Shown here: piece by piece, positions 44,520-58,300 of the stretch
Position numbering within the stretch: position 1 is the first letter of the stretch
How the letters are laid out: the number at the start of each line of letters is the position of its first letter
Translations under genes and position numbers: made by a program
Assembly: GCA_020091685.1 (NCBI GenBank)
Contig: CM034595.1
Span: 41,771,057 to 41,835,056, forward strand
Source of the DNA: Lutjanus erythropterus
Taxonomy: Eukaryota > Chordata > Actinopteri > Lutjaniformes > Lutjanidae
DNA: 64,000 bases
Direction of reading: 5' to 3'
Notes under the pieces: model-generated
Database searches by the model: none
What the model saw: only the letters and a program-made list of their open reading frames with translations
What the model was told of the DNA's origin: nothing

Positions 44520-44710
44520 AAACATACGAAATGTTTAAATGAGCAGGTGAATCACGATTTAACACACACATGTCGAGAAGGGACACTTCGAGCCCCACTG
44601 AATGTTGTGTGTTACACCAAAACACGTCCGTGATGTTAGAAATGTCAGCTACTCAAAGTTCCGGGTCGTGTCTCGGAGGAACCAAACAGACCCGTAAAAT
44701 CTCGCGAGAG
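44520..44710 (-). promoter_or_regulatory. Inferred mios first (non-coding) exon and promoter region
   Basis: A strong donor TTT|GTAAGTAAC ends a possible 5' UTR exon at 44520. Upstream lies the palindrome TCTCGCGAGA (44700-44709). It is a motif of TATA-less housekeeping promoters, bound by ZBTB33 (Kaiso) among others. A second CCGCGAGATTT half site is at about 44858. The transcription start itself is inferred. Confidence 0.55.
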
Positions 44711-45479
44711 AGATAACTTAAACCTAAACTGTGATCGTTCCCTAAGTATAATTGGAGTGTTTTATATCCCTAGAGTTAAGAAAATTTTAATTTGTCACGT
44801 TAGAAAACATAATTAGCGTCTACAGCGTACGCAATTAAGAAACAATGCATACAAATCCCGCGAGATTTTTGCCAAATAAGCGTTCCCATCTACACACGAA
44901 CAAACGGTCTACATCCGTATCGTCTGCCACCAGAGGGTGCCATAACCAAAAGTGTGTGAAAATAACACAGAAAGGAACTGAAACATGATCTCATTATAAT
45001 AACACTGATCATCAGAATATTGTAGATAATCGAATAATTCTTAGCAGATTATTTAAAAGCATTTTTCCCTGAAAGTAGTCAGTGTACACGGATCGTCCGA
45101 CTGACTGCCCTTTAATAAGTCGGTTCCTACTACTTCACATAAGATTAAAATATCTATGCAGTACATGGGAATCATACTACAACTCGTCTGGTTTTCACAT
45201 TAGTGGGCGAGAGTGGAAAAGTAAAACAATCTCATCTGGGACTTTAACGCACAACATCCAAACAATCTCCATGCGCAACAGGATAAAAACAAAAAGCAGT
45301 GAGGCAAAATGAAAACTGTATTAACCCTGATTTACTGTAGGGTTCTTTATTATGACAGCCTAATTAGCTGTGTTGATATAATTTTTTTCTTATCTATGGT
45401 TCCCAGATTTAATCAGCCAACTGTAATATTACAATAACATCCCTGCTGGAACTTATTGTGTCAGTGAGCAGGAGAGGCA

Positions 45480-45709
45480 TGAGAATAAAGTCCAGTCGGT
45501 CAGTCGTGAATCTCTGAAGTGGACCAGCCGCGCTGAAATGTTGGAGCGGCCCCAGAGCCCCCGGCTACAGACACAGCACATCAGCTCATCTGATGGTCCT
45601 CAGTTCATCTCAGCCCGGTTTATAGCACTGGATTCCGCGGAGAAATGCCACCAAAAGAGCCACAACTGACCGCACTACAGGCACTGACTGCAGCTAAATG
45701 AGATTATAG
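45480..45709 (+). other. Inferred 5' UTR exon of col28a1
   Basis: A GC-richer stretch ends in a donor GATTATAG|GTAAAT (45709). The acceptor before the start codon is TTGTCTGCTAG|GATGGAT (46222), so a 5' UTR intron is likely. The 5' end is a guess. Confidence 0.4.
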
Positions 45710-46223
45710 GTAAATATTTAATAACTTTTATTTAGTTGCATGCCCATTTAAGTATGCATTCTTTATTTATTTACTTGTACTGTCATGTTAGGTTACAGTT
45801 TGAATGCCAGCTTAAATATTTATATTACAACTTAGTCATTAGGTTCATGTTTGTCAAATAATGTTCTTTACATTTAGAGGTGCTTATTTACTTTACATTA
45901 ACTCATTTAAAAGTTGCAATATTTTTAATTGTTTAGACTAATTACTATTTGCACATATTTTCCGGCTTTACATTTATTAACATATTTGACACACTAACAT
46001 TGCTGATATTTTATACAGCACATTATCAGTATCAGAACAAGTATAATTTGAACTAATTAAGGTAATTTCTCATTACTGTCAGTAAGGTTATAGCTCACTG
46101 GCTGTGGTTAGTAGATGCATGATAGTAATATTTAAAACAGGTGAATCTTATGTTACTGCCAGAATATCTTTTAATTTGCATGTACTGAAATGAATGCTCT
46201 ATGCAACTGCTTTGTCTGCTAGG

Positions 46224-46365
46224 ATGGATACATTGTTGAGGGGAAACCTGAGGAGAGGAGTGGCGTTCTGCCTTCTGCTGCTGGCTCTCGTGCACGAGGC
46301 CACAGGCCAGAGAAGAAAGACAGGACGCAGGAACAACTACAAGCTGCATGACGATGGAGGAAATG
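46224..46365 (+). CDS. col28a1: col28a1 coding exon 1 (signal peptide)
   Basis: The ATG at 46224 lies just after acceptor CTGCTAG. It encodes MDTLLRGNLRRGVAFCLLLL and ALVHEATGQ, a classical signal peptide with cleavage likely near ATG|Q, then a basic stretch. Donor AAATG|GTAATT, phase 1. An upstream ATG at 46194 lies in the preceding intron. Confidence 0.85.
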
Positions 46366-49300
46366 GTAATTCTCCATATGAGGTATCCACGAGTTGGTGG
46401 GGACGCGTCAGTCACTGGATCATGTGGGTGTAACACTCCAGGGAGGAGGATCAGACATTCAGCAAGCAGCATGCATAGCTCAGGATATGTAGGATTAGAA
46501 TTAGAATCACTTCACTTGCAGAGGACTTTGTTTGGGCGGCATATGTGAGGAGACATATAGAGTCCTGCAGCCTGTACACAAACCAGACCATATTTGATTA
46601 ATGTAGGAAGATGGCCAGTAGTATAGTTGTCAAGTCATCAAAGTTCAGGTCTCAAGTCCTTGGTGTAATAAATCCCAGTTCAAGTCTAAAGCTAAAGTCC
46701 TTTTAAGCTTTTTATATCACAGACCAAACCTAAAAATTCTAAACTCACTGGTCACAGTGGGACCAGCTGTGGCTCAGAGTGGGTAGTCCACTGATCCCAG
46801 GTTTGGAGGCTCCCAAGCTCCCCCTGTCCACATGTCCAAGTCTCCATGGGCAAGATACTGAACCCCAAGTTGCATCCAGTGGTCATGCCAGGACCTTGCA
46901 TGGTAGCTCACTGTTATCGGTGTACGTGAAAGGGTGAATGAGAGAGCAAATTGTAAAACACTTTGTATAAAATATGCATTTTCACTCATTGGCACTAACA
47001 TGTTACATTATCAACAATTAGCTATTTTACTGACCTATGATTGGTCAAAATCTCCTATCATGAGCTAGATTTAATGAAGGCAAAGAGGAGGAGCGGGAGT
47101 CTAATTTTCTCTCAGACAACTTGAATGCAGGATGAATAAATGAGTGTAAAATATTTCCAAAACCAAATGTATGTAACCAATAGAACAAGTTAAAAAGACT
47201 AAGCTACTTGGAATTATTTTGGATGCTAGACTTACGTCACTGGAATATATTGATAATATCATATCAAAAATGAGAGAGAGCATTGCTGATACCTGGAAAT
47301 GTTCTAGGTATGTAACATCAGACACTCTGAACCAAGTGATTCAGGCTTCAGTTCTGTTGCACCTCGACTACTGTTCAGTCCTCCTCTCATCTGCATCAAA
47401 GAAAGATCCTCCAACTTGCTCAAAACGACTTCCTCTGCCAGATTAGCTCTACATTGTTCAGTGTGTACTAATGTTAATCGAATGCACAGAGATCTTTCAT
47501 GCCTTACTGTATAGAAAAGATTACAATGTAGTCTTCTGCGCTTCCTCAGGAAAGTCTCAAATGACAGGAAACCAGTGTAATTTTTTGACCAAGTAGTGTA
47601 CATCTGACTAGACAGGCGAGTTTAGGATATCTTTTACCACCTACACCTAAGGACAAATCTCTGCAAATCTACTCTAAGCCATTTTAACAAGGTATTTGAA
47701 CTTATTCTGCAAAAATAAATAAATATCAGACACAATTTATCACTTGTTGAAGAGCCTTTTATATTGTTTAAAACACGACTGGAGGAGGACTTTAAGAGAG
47801 TTCTGAACACAAATAACAACATGAAGAAACCCTGCAAGTTTTATGTTGTATATGATTTGAATACAGACTTTTAAAGTGATGTATTGTTGCTACATATGTA
47901 AAAGATTTCCTTTTTTCTTTGTAAATTTGTGATGGACCCCAGGAAGACTAGCTGACATCATTGTGTCAGCTAGTGTGGATAATGATAAACTAATAACCAA
48001 TAAATTACATTATGCTTAAAGGTTATTATCGATTTTTTTGCCCAGCAACACCAAAAATAAACTGCTTACCACAGCTTTAACTTTCTGTTAATCAATAAAC
48101 TTGTTAATAAATTAATTTCAGTGCTACTGCATGTTACTAAAAATTCTACACAGTATATGGAGAACACCCTACTAATGTTACCTATAATTTTATTAATAGA
48201 TATGCACAGTATGAGTTATCTACAAAAAAGACTGCAGTTGCAACCTTCCTTCTCTTCCTCTACAGTTTTGTGAATCTCTATATTTTCCTGAGGTGTTGTT
48301 GGTTTCCCTCTCCAACAGGTATGTTGTGTTCACTGGAGGTGGCTTTCATCTTGGACAGCTCGGAGAGCGCAAAAATATTCCTGTTTGAGAGGCAGAAGGC
48401 CTTCGTACTGAGCTTCAGCACCCGCCTCACCACGCTGCAGGTGGCCGGCTGGTCGCTGAGGGTAAGAATGGCTGCACTTCAGTACAGCAGCTCTGTGTCT
48501 ATAGAGCACCGATTCTCCGCCTGGAAAGACCTGGATTCATTTCATGGTCGAGTCAGCACCATGAACTACATCGGCCATGGCACCTACACCACCTACGCCA
48601 TCACCAACGCCTCGCAGCTGATGGTGCAGGAGACGCCACCCGACAGCGTCAGGGTGGCGGTGCTGATGACTGACGGGGTCGACCATCCCCGCAACCCCGA
48701 TGTGATCGCAGCTGCAGCCGAGGCCAAAGGTCACGGCATCAAGTTCTTCACTATAGGTTTATCAGACATCGCCCAGCAGAGTCAGAATAACGCCAAGCTC
48801 CGCGCCATCGCCAGCACTCCTGCTCAGCAGTTTGTCCAGAGTCTTCTTAATCCTCAGCTGGAGGAGAAGCTGCTTAAAGAGATGGTGAGTGTTGGCTTCA
48901 AGTGACATGATCTCAGATAAGATGGCAGGAAAAAGGCGTTTTTCTTGATAACACATTATACATGCGAAAAACATGGAAAGAGACAGAGAACTTTGTAGTA
49001 CTGATTTGCGGAGTTAAACCAGTAGAACTTCTGTGATTTTTGGGCGGATCTGAAACATGGCTCGGTGACATACTGGAGCCATGACCCCCCAACAACATAT
49101 AAACCGCACAAACCGACACACACTACCTCACTCTCCCTATAGCGGTTAGTTACAAACCTACCTGAAGCTCTCTGAGTCCAAATCAACCCAGCTCAGTTCA
49201 TTTCAGCTCACTTCAGTTCTAACAACCTGACACAGAAGAAAAACAATACCATCCTGTCACCGTCCTCCGGCTCTGGTGGCTCAAACATGTCTGAACATGG

Positions 49301-52300
49301 CCAGTAAAGCTGCTAGACTGTGTGCATGGGTCCTCCTCTGAGTTCGCCATGTTGACCTGCCATGTTTCTTCAGTATCTCAGAATGGGTTTTTCACAAGTT
49401 TTGTAGCCATTGTATGTTGTACGTGTTTGGAAGGGGAGGGTGAAGCATGTTGGTTGCAATTTGCAGCTACGATGCCACTAAATCCACTCCCACTAACATG
49501 TCAGTTAATGTATTTGTAAAGGCACCATGTGTAGGATTTGAAACTTGGGCAACTTGTAGTGGGGCTAGCAACACTGGAATAGATTTTAATGAGATGAATC
49601 TCATTTGGATTTCTTTGAAGTGTGGTTGTCAGCTAGCTTGTTGTATGACTTTCGTGAATCCGAACTAACACACAATAAGACTAATGAACTAACTAACAAA
49701 CTAACTAACCGAAGCAGCGGTAGACAAGCACTTCCCATGTTCTAGGAAGTAAAATACTGGTGGTTTCCTGTCGAAAAAGGCTGCCTGAGCGCAAGGTAAA
49801 GTAGTGAAAATATTTGAAATATAACATACATTTAAGCTGGTATTGATTCTTTTAGGCAGACCATTGTTAAAATAACCACACTTCAGAAACTATCCCTTTA
49901 ATATGTTGCTTCAGACTATTGATCGTTAGGTTCAAATCTCAACCTGAGTCATTTCTGTGTGGATTTTGTGTGTTCTGTCTGAAGTCCTTTGAAGTCTTTA
50001 AGCACTGTGGCTTTATGCTTGGAAATAGGTAGAACAGTTCAAAAACAGCGCAGTAATTATTGATTATTGAGCAGACATAGCTTCATTTAATGGGTCGCCA
50101 GCCCAAAAGGTTGGGTTCTACTGTGGTAAACTGTCAGCAAGAAGACGCTTCAGTGATTCTCAGCCATGTGCCGTTGATAATCTCCAACCTGCAATTACAA
50201 CCAAATACCACAATTGCACCATCGGTTTTCACATATTCTCTTTCAAGGTGCAAAAATCCCTGACCTTGCTCGATGTTGTGTTTGCTCAGATTGAAACGTT
50301 ACCTTCTTCTTGGCTCCCTAATGATTACTGCACATCCAGCAGCCTATTCGAGTGACATGCAGCTTCTCTTCCAGGGGGTTTACATTCCCCATGTTTTTTT
50401 TTTGCACTCTCTGTCCTCACACCGGGTTCATCTCAGTGACAGAGTTGTGTCTGCATGAGGGGCTTTCCCGCCCGCCTGCTTTGCATTTTCCATACACACA
50501 GAAATGTCGGGGTCAGGGCCTGTCTGAGAGAGTGGTGGCGCTTGTTCTGCTTTCCAGAAATGTACTAGTCACATTTATAGCTTTCAAGAAAGACACTAAA
50601 TATCAAGATAATGCTGATGGAAGGCAATATATAATAAAAAATGTTCCAAGATTTTATCAAAACTAATGAGCTGATCTTTTCTGTAGTATCTGAACTGTTA
50701 TTGACATTTTTTCTCTTATGTTTTAAATCCAGAGTGCAGTCGCATCTGAAGGGGTGAGTCTTTTGATACAATCCAGCATTTTACTTCTCTAATTAATTAT
50801 TAATAAAGGGTAGCGTTAACTTTTTAATTTCCTCCCTGTTAGTGTCCACAAGCTCAAGTGTGTTTGTGTGAAAGAGGAGAGCGGGGCCCTCCAGGAAGTC
50901 CAGTGAGTATTTAGAAAACAATAAAACATTGTCTGCAAAACAGAGAAGTTTCATATAAAAAAAATCTGTCCGGGTTTTTCTGTATTTCTTCATCACAAAC
51001 GTACTATAAAGCATCATCTTGTCTTTTGGTATCTAACCAAGACTTAACTACTGCTAATTCCAGGGTAGGAAAGGGGACCCAGGCTTCAGAGGGCCGCCTG
51101 GTCTAAAAGGAGCGAGGGTAAGTCATAATACAAAGAGGCTTGATTAAATCATAGTTTAACTTTAAATTATGTTGCACCAAACTTATACATTTTTTTATTT
51201 AAACCTGTCTTAAATCCTCATTTTAGTTTTTAGTCTAAACCTAGATTAATTAATTCTGTTGCACCAATTTTAAACTTACACTTGAGGAGGTTTAAATTTT
51301 AAAATGGCTGCCTTTTTGAGGTGGAATTGATCATAATAATCAAGTTCACTGAAGAAAGTTAGAAGACCGACTGAACCCATTTAAGTTTTATGGAGCAACT
51401 CATGTTAAAAATACAACCTTGTTTGCTAGCTTTTTTTTTTTAGCAAACAGTGTAACACTTTGTTAGTGCTTTTAGCTAGCTAGAAAACAACATAACTTTT
51501 TTTTAACTTTTAGAAAGCTAGCAAGCAATGCAATGTTAAAGAATACAGAGCAGCCAAAAGTTCATGGTCCCCACTTCTTTTATACTTACTAGGTCCCAAC
51601 AGCACTCAAATGTATTTATTTAATTAATTATTTTCCTTTGGGTAAGGAAGTATCACCATATTGATTGATTTCATTTAGATTTACATCACCAAACTTGGAT
51701 TTACTAAACTGAGATTAGTTTTTAATTTTGCAACAGAACTCTGCTTAATTTAAATCTGGACTTTAAGCCAAGTTTTGCTAAACCTTTAGAACTAATCTTC
51801 AATTAAATTAATCTATGTTGGTGCCACCTATCTTGGTGTCTGCAGCTTATTGTACAACTTTAAGTTGATCTCTTTTTATCAGGGCGAGTCTGGCTTGAAT
51901 GGTCGACCTGGAAATGATGGTCCAGAGGTAAAAATAAATCCTCTTTAACCACAAACATGGTTGCTTCTCATCAGATGAAATGCCGATTTATAAACTGTTC
52001 CACCTTCTACAGGGTCGACCAGGTTATAAGGGCAACAAGGTGGGTGACATTTAGCTTTAGCAACATGTTTATCAGTTGTTCATTTCAAGTCTTAGGAGGG
52101 TATAAGAAGGGTGTCTAATCTTGTGTTTGGTCTTTCAGGGGGAGAGAGGAGACTGTGGCACTCCAGGGGAAAAGGGCGACGCTGTATGAACATTATTTAC
52201 TACATTATTTTAATCAATTGCACAGAATTTGTCCTATTAATGAATTAAGTGTAATTTTGCAGGGACCTGAGGGACCTCCAGGCCAGCGAGGACCAAAAGG

Positions 52301-55300
52301 AGAACAGGTAGAGCACAGCCAACTGTCTTTTTTTAATTCAATGATAAGAATTATGAATCTTGGTTTAATCATTTTAAAGCTTGCAAATATAAATTTTGCA
52401 AGCTGATTCCATATACAGTATGGAAAGAAGCATCTCCTGACTTTTTGTGTCTAATAAAAAGTATACAGTATATATTTATGGGGTACGTGTCAACTGAAAA
52501 TATATTTCCTTCAGCTTGTTACGACATGAACGAGAAGAAGAGGTAATAAAAAAAAGATGGATGATGGGAAAATGTAAGGAAAATACCTTTCATTAAATAG
52601 CGAGTGACATTTTTTATATACTGTATAAAGTATCAACATCCTTGACATCACCCATAGATTTCTTTTGGCTCCAACCAACATCTTGGTAATGCTTGACTCC
52701 ACCTAACTCCTGGATAAACCACAAATGGGCAAAAATGGTAGCACCTGTCTCTCATTGATTATGAATACCTTTAAGCATTAATATATAATTTAAATGGGTG
52801 ACTTAAATAAAAATTCACCCAGCCTGTTAACATGTTTATTTCTGCTGTAAATTTGGACATTGTAACATGGGGGTCTACAGGGTCTGACTTGCGTTCTGAG
52901 CCAGCAAGTATTCAACTGAGGAACTGCAGTTTTTGCGTGTCTGCGTTGGCTTCATATTTCAGCCCTGCAAGTTGCAGTTTGGTAAATAACATCACTTTGG
53001 TCCAGACTGAAACGTCTCTAAAAACTTTTTGACAGACTGCCGTGAAATTTTATATAAACAACCATGGTCTGATAATGTTAGTGATCCCGGACTCTTCATC
53101 TAGCGAAACCATGACGATAATGTTTGTGCTTTTGAGTGTAATTTCTCAAACACTGCTGGGTGGATAGTCCTGAAATTTGGTTCAGACATTCATGTCCCCC
53201 TCAGAATAAATTCCAATAACTTTTGTAATCTCTGAACCTCTGATGATCATTAAAATTTAAATTTGTCAAATATTTTGTTTAACAACCAAATGTCTGCAAA
53301 ACTGACATTCATAAGCCTCATAAGCCTTAAAGAACAGGGTTTTTTTTTCTTTATTGTAGTCTTCCTTATTTATTCATATCTGAACATGCAAATTTCGGTC
53401 AGTGTACGTATGTTTGCATCAAAATGCTATTGTCTCCCTACATGCATGATGACGTTGCTACATATAAACCCCTGGGTCAGGCCTGTTCAATGGGCTAAAT
53501 CTGGTCCTTTAATGTTCATTGGTATTATGGGTGCATTATTTTATTTAGAGGTTAATTAGCCCATTAAATAAACTCGCTAGAATCGGTTTTCTGTGCAAGC
53601 TAATGTCACAATGGCTCTGGCTGCAAGCTGTGATAAGTTAAATGTATAACGCAGATGGAGTCACCTTTAAAATAGTCAACATGATAAACATTATGCTAAA
53701 CATTAGCATGTTAGCATTGTCATTAGCATGCTTATGTTAGCATTTTGTTCGAAGCACCTCTGTGTCTAAGCCTCACAAAGTTGTAAGTATGACTGTAGCC
53801 TCTAAGTCTTGTGTAAATAACTTTGCTAAACTTTTATAGATCATCATTATTCTTATCGATTCATCAACAGTCTTTAAATCAGTGGTCAGTTGTTATGACT
53901 GATGATTGTTATAACGTTTCCCACTCGTCCTTCACACCCTTGAACACATCATTTGCTGCCTGCTGTCGATATCGATACGCAGACATCACTTTACGTCCAC
54001 ATCAGACCACGTCGCTCTCGTTCACTCTCCAATATGAAAAATGGAAGTGGAATTTGTCTCTTATTCATCTCTGCACTAATGGAATGTGAATATTGGATTA
54101 TGGGTAATCCTGATACTAATGTGGCTATCCAAAGCAGTGAATCCAGGCTTGCAGGATATTATTCTTTTGCAGGAACAGACTTTGTGTGATGGGATTAGTG
54201 TTGGGACCTGGCCGCCCAGCACCACTCTTCCTCCTCTGTGCCACTGGCACAGTGTCAGTATAACCTTGTTATTTTGTGAGCTTGGCCTGAGAATCGAAGG
54301 ACATGAAAGCCGTGAATGTTTATGTTAATCCTGTTGTATTTTACATTCAGTGGTCAGGGGTTGGTTGTGACCCTGGTCATACAATGTGGAGGCTTCATTT
54401 CAAATCCATACATGATTGTTTTGTGCTGCTCAAATCATTTTTTTAAGGATTTTTTGTTGGGAAATAAAGAAAATCATCTTAGTTGTTTCGGTAAAAACAA
54501 TAGATGCTGAAAAATATGTCATTAAAGCAAATTTTTGTTGCACTGATGGATCGTATAAGAGTTTTAATTTGTTTTGCAGGGTGCGATGGGACCACCAGGA
54601 GACATGGGTCCAGAGGGCCCAGGAGGACCTAAAGTAAGTTTCCCAAAGACCTCAAATGCATTGACAGTTTGGCTTTTGTCGTCTCTAAAAGTTTCAAGCA
54701 ACGACGGTTTAATTTACTTGATTAAAGTTGCACAGGCACAAATCTAATGGTGCTTTCTGTTTGCCTCTGATATGAGAAGATGGAGCTGGGAATGACGTGA
54801 CACCTGTGTTGATTGTGTTCCAGTACAACAAGTGAGGGGGAAAAAATATTTTTGTGCTTGATAACAACACATTCCACTGTATTTTGCGCATACAAACACC
54901 ATAGCAACATTGCCGCGGACAGTACATCATGTGCGTGACTGGTTTAATGAGACAGAAGTGCTAATAATAACAGCTTTCACTGTTGTTGATGCACAGAGCA
55001 GCCATGTTGGATTCTGAAGTCGGGGTCACTGAGGGTGCTCCAACTTTATGAGTCAGAAATGTGACTCGTTAGCATTTCCAGCTGGGAACTCCGAAATTCC
55101 AGCTTCATAGTTCAAATGTAATGTCAGATCATGTTGTTTGGATTTGAACATTTTAACTTTGATGCCTCCTAGTGGTAGCAGAAAGAATACGCTGCAGCTG
55201 ACAGCAGTGTACAATCCTAAAACAACTACACAACCACAGTGCACAACAATAAATAGAACTAAATTCACAATAATAATAAAGAAATAGTAACTATTTATTC

Positions 55301-58300
55301 ACTTATATTTCCCACAGTAGCTAACAAGATTATGTAGCTTCAGACACGGGATCTAGAGATATTTGAGAATAGAGTCATAATTCATAAATATTCAGTTATT
55401 CTCAAATTTAATCCTGAAAATCTTTCAACATTTCTTTTACGATGTTCAGAATTTTCTTAAAATGTAGCAAACTTTTCTTCAGTACATCAGAACTTTCTTC
55501 TGAGAACATGATTTCGACTCAAGATTACACCGATACAGACGCTGTCCTCATCACAACCTGCTCAGTGTGAGATTTAGAATCGGCTGTTCACATCAGATAC
55601 ACTGATTTGATTCAGGGTTTTTAAAGTGAGCTTGTAGGAGGTACTTATCCATAGTCATTGTATTACTTACAGTAGATGGCGGTGGCAGTGCATGCCTCTA
55701 GTTTGGAGAAGCAGCAGGAGAACTGGTGTAGGAAGCTAAGTGGTGTACTGCTGTGGACAGGGTGCAGCATGTGTGTATTTTAACCACCTAGATAAATCAA
55801 TCAGATCAGTTTAAGTGTGCACTATATTTAGGATATTTTCTCCACTTCGCCTTGGTGTCAGACAACCTTCTCCGACTATAGACTACCATTATATCAGCCA
55901 AATATCACTCTGTCCAAAAGCCTCCAGACTCTTTGTTAAAAACAGTAATTTTACCTTGCAGAACACTGAAGCTGCTCGGCTCCCGCTGCCACAACTGGTT
56001 AGTTAGTTTGTTTTATTGTGTGACCTCTGTGAATCCGAAATAACCTTTTAAAGCACTGTGGTCACACAATAGCACAAACGAATGAAAAGTCTGAGGCAGT
56101 GGTTGATCAGCAACTCTGCAAGTTTAAACTACTGTTTTTCTAAAGGAGTCTGGAGGCTTTGGCGAGAGTGATACTTGGCTTATATAACAGCTGTTTCACG
56201 TCAAACAAAGCTGTCTGACAGCAAAGTAAAGCACTGAAAATATTATAAATATAGCAAACACTTAAACTGATATTGATTTTTTACCTTGTGGCTAAAATAT
56301 GTTTTGCTGCTGACCTTGTCCACAGCAGCACATTGCTTATCTTCCCACACAGGTACTCCTGTTCCTTCTCTTAACTCTTTATCCTATACCTTTAAAGGAG
56401 TAGTTCGACATTTTGAGAAGAGGAATGACTGAAGTTAGGGGGGGGGGAGTTAGCTTGACTCAGTCCAAAGATTAAAAATAAACCAACACTGAACTCATCA
56501 AATAATAAATTGTATTATTTTTGTTTAATACATGCACAAACAGAAATACAAAAATGACAGTTTGTAATTTGAGGAGGAGTTACATGCTGGAACTATTTCT
56601 TGGTGTACGAGGGCTGAGCACTTCTGTGCAGCATCTCCACTAGTTTCCTGGCAACCTCGGCGTGCTGCCAAGAAGTCGCTGTGCTCAGCTGTTGTTTACC
56701 AAAAATAGTGAGAGCATGCAACTCCCCATGAGCATATTTTCCCATATGTTGAACTATTCTTTTGAGGTGTAAAAGGCTTTTTTTTTTTTTCTTAAGAAAT
56801 TTAATATTTTCATTTAGTATTTTGTGATCTGAAATTCATCAACATCCCATATAAGCAGAGCATTTTATTACTAAAAGCATAATTATTCAGTCAACCAACG
56901 CATCAAATTATTTATGATGATTTAGAAATTTGGAGTTATTTTTCCTCAGAATAATGGGATAGTTCTTCAGACACTTTCCCACACAACATTTGTATTGTCG
57001 GATAGTTATAGACAGTTTGGGTGAAAAAGTGGGCGACATAAGAACGACCTTTAAAATGTGTGCCCAAGGCTAATAAGATGCTGCTGCCTCCATCACCACA
57101 GAGCTGTTCCGCAGCTTTTTAACAAAGACGTCTTTCTTTAGTACAGACAAAATGTAATGTGATTTATCGCACTTCCAGGAAAAGTCCAGACATTAATCAA
57201 GAGTTTCACAGAAGGAATAAAGAACTGGTTTTTATTTCTTAAATGTCATAAGAAGTTGAAACAGGACTTTAGGCCATTTGGCTTCACTGATGAAGTGAGA
57301 AATATATTGTGTATTTCCATCAGATAACACTGCTACAGTAAATAACATAACATTTTAAAGAAGGAAGAATACAGTTGATTTAATTGTGTACACATGTAAT
57401 CCGCAAACTAAATGAAACCGTCACAGTTTGAAACACAGTTTTACTGTGAAATTTACTTTTTAAAGAAATAATTCCTCTCGATGCAGTGTTGTGGTGAAAA
57501 GAGACAGATAGGGTGTCCCTGTTGTTAAAAAAAATAAATTAAAAATACGCATTTCGTTCACCTGTCTGCACTGCTGTCACACAACATGCAAACCTGTGAA
57601 CTTGTTTACCTGCCACAGGGGGACCGAGGGCCCAGTGGTGTTCCTGGACCACCAGGGGACATTGGTATCGGGTTCCCAGGAGGAAAGGTAACTCTTTAAA
57701 ATTATTACCATAAAAACATCCTCTAATGTGTGCAAATGAGAAAAAAAAATCTGGTGATCCATTTTATAAGTCTGATTTAAATTGTTTTCTTTCAGGATGA
57801 TTTTTTTGCGTTTGTTGAAATTTTATGTTTGGTTCCAAGAGGCAGTACGTCATTACTCTGTGTTCTAAATAAAAAGAAGCAGGGTTTATACCGATACAGT
57901 TACTGATTACTTTTTTAAAAGTGTAGTCAGTAACATAATCCAAGTATAACAATGTTAAAGTATTAACTATGTATTAATGTATTAATAATTAACGATATTT
58001 TCATCATCGATTCATCGGTAGATTATTTGCTCAGTTAATCAATTTGTTTTTCGGTTCATTAAATGTCAGAAATTGGTGAAAAATGTTGATCAAAGGTCAA
58101 GATGTCCTCAAATGTCATTTTGTCCACGACTCAAAAATACTTTACTGTCAGAAAGGAGTGAAGAAACCATAAGAAGATTAAATCAGAGAATTTGCATTAA
58201 TTTATTAACTGTTCCTTCCTGTGTTGTACACAATTTATTAATTGATTGATTAAAAAAATTAAGCATTTTTTTCACTAGAGGCCATGATAATGAACTGACA

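Noticed and set aside
46194-46223. Upstream ATG (MLYATALSAR) as the col28a1 start
   Set aside because: A CTGCTAG acceptor lies between it and the 46224 ATG. The extension would precede the signal peptide.
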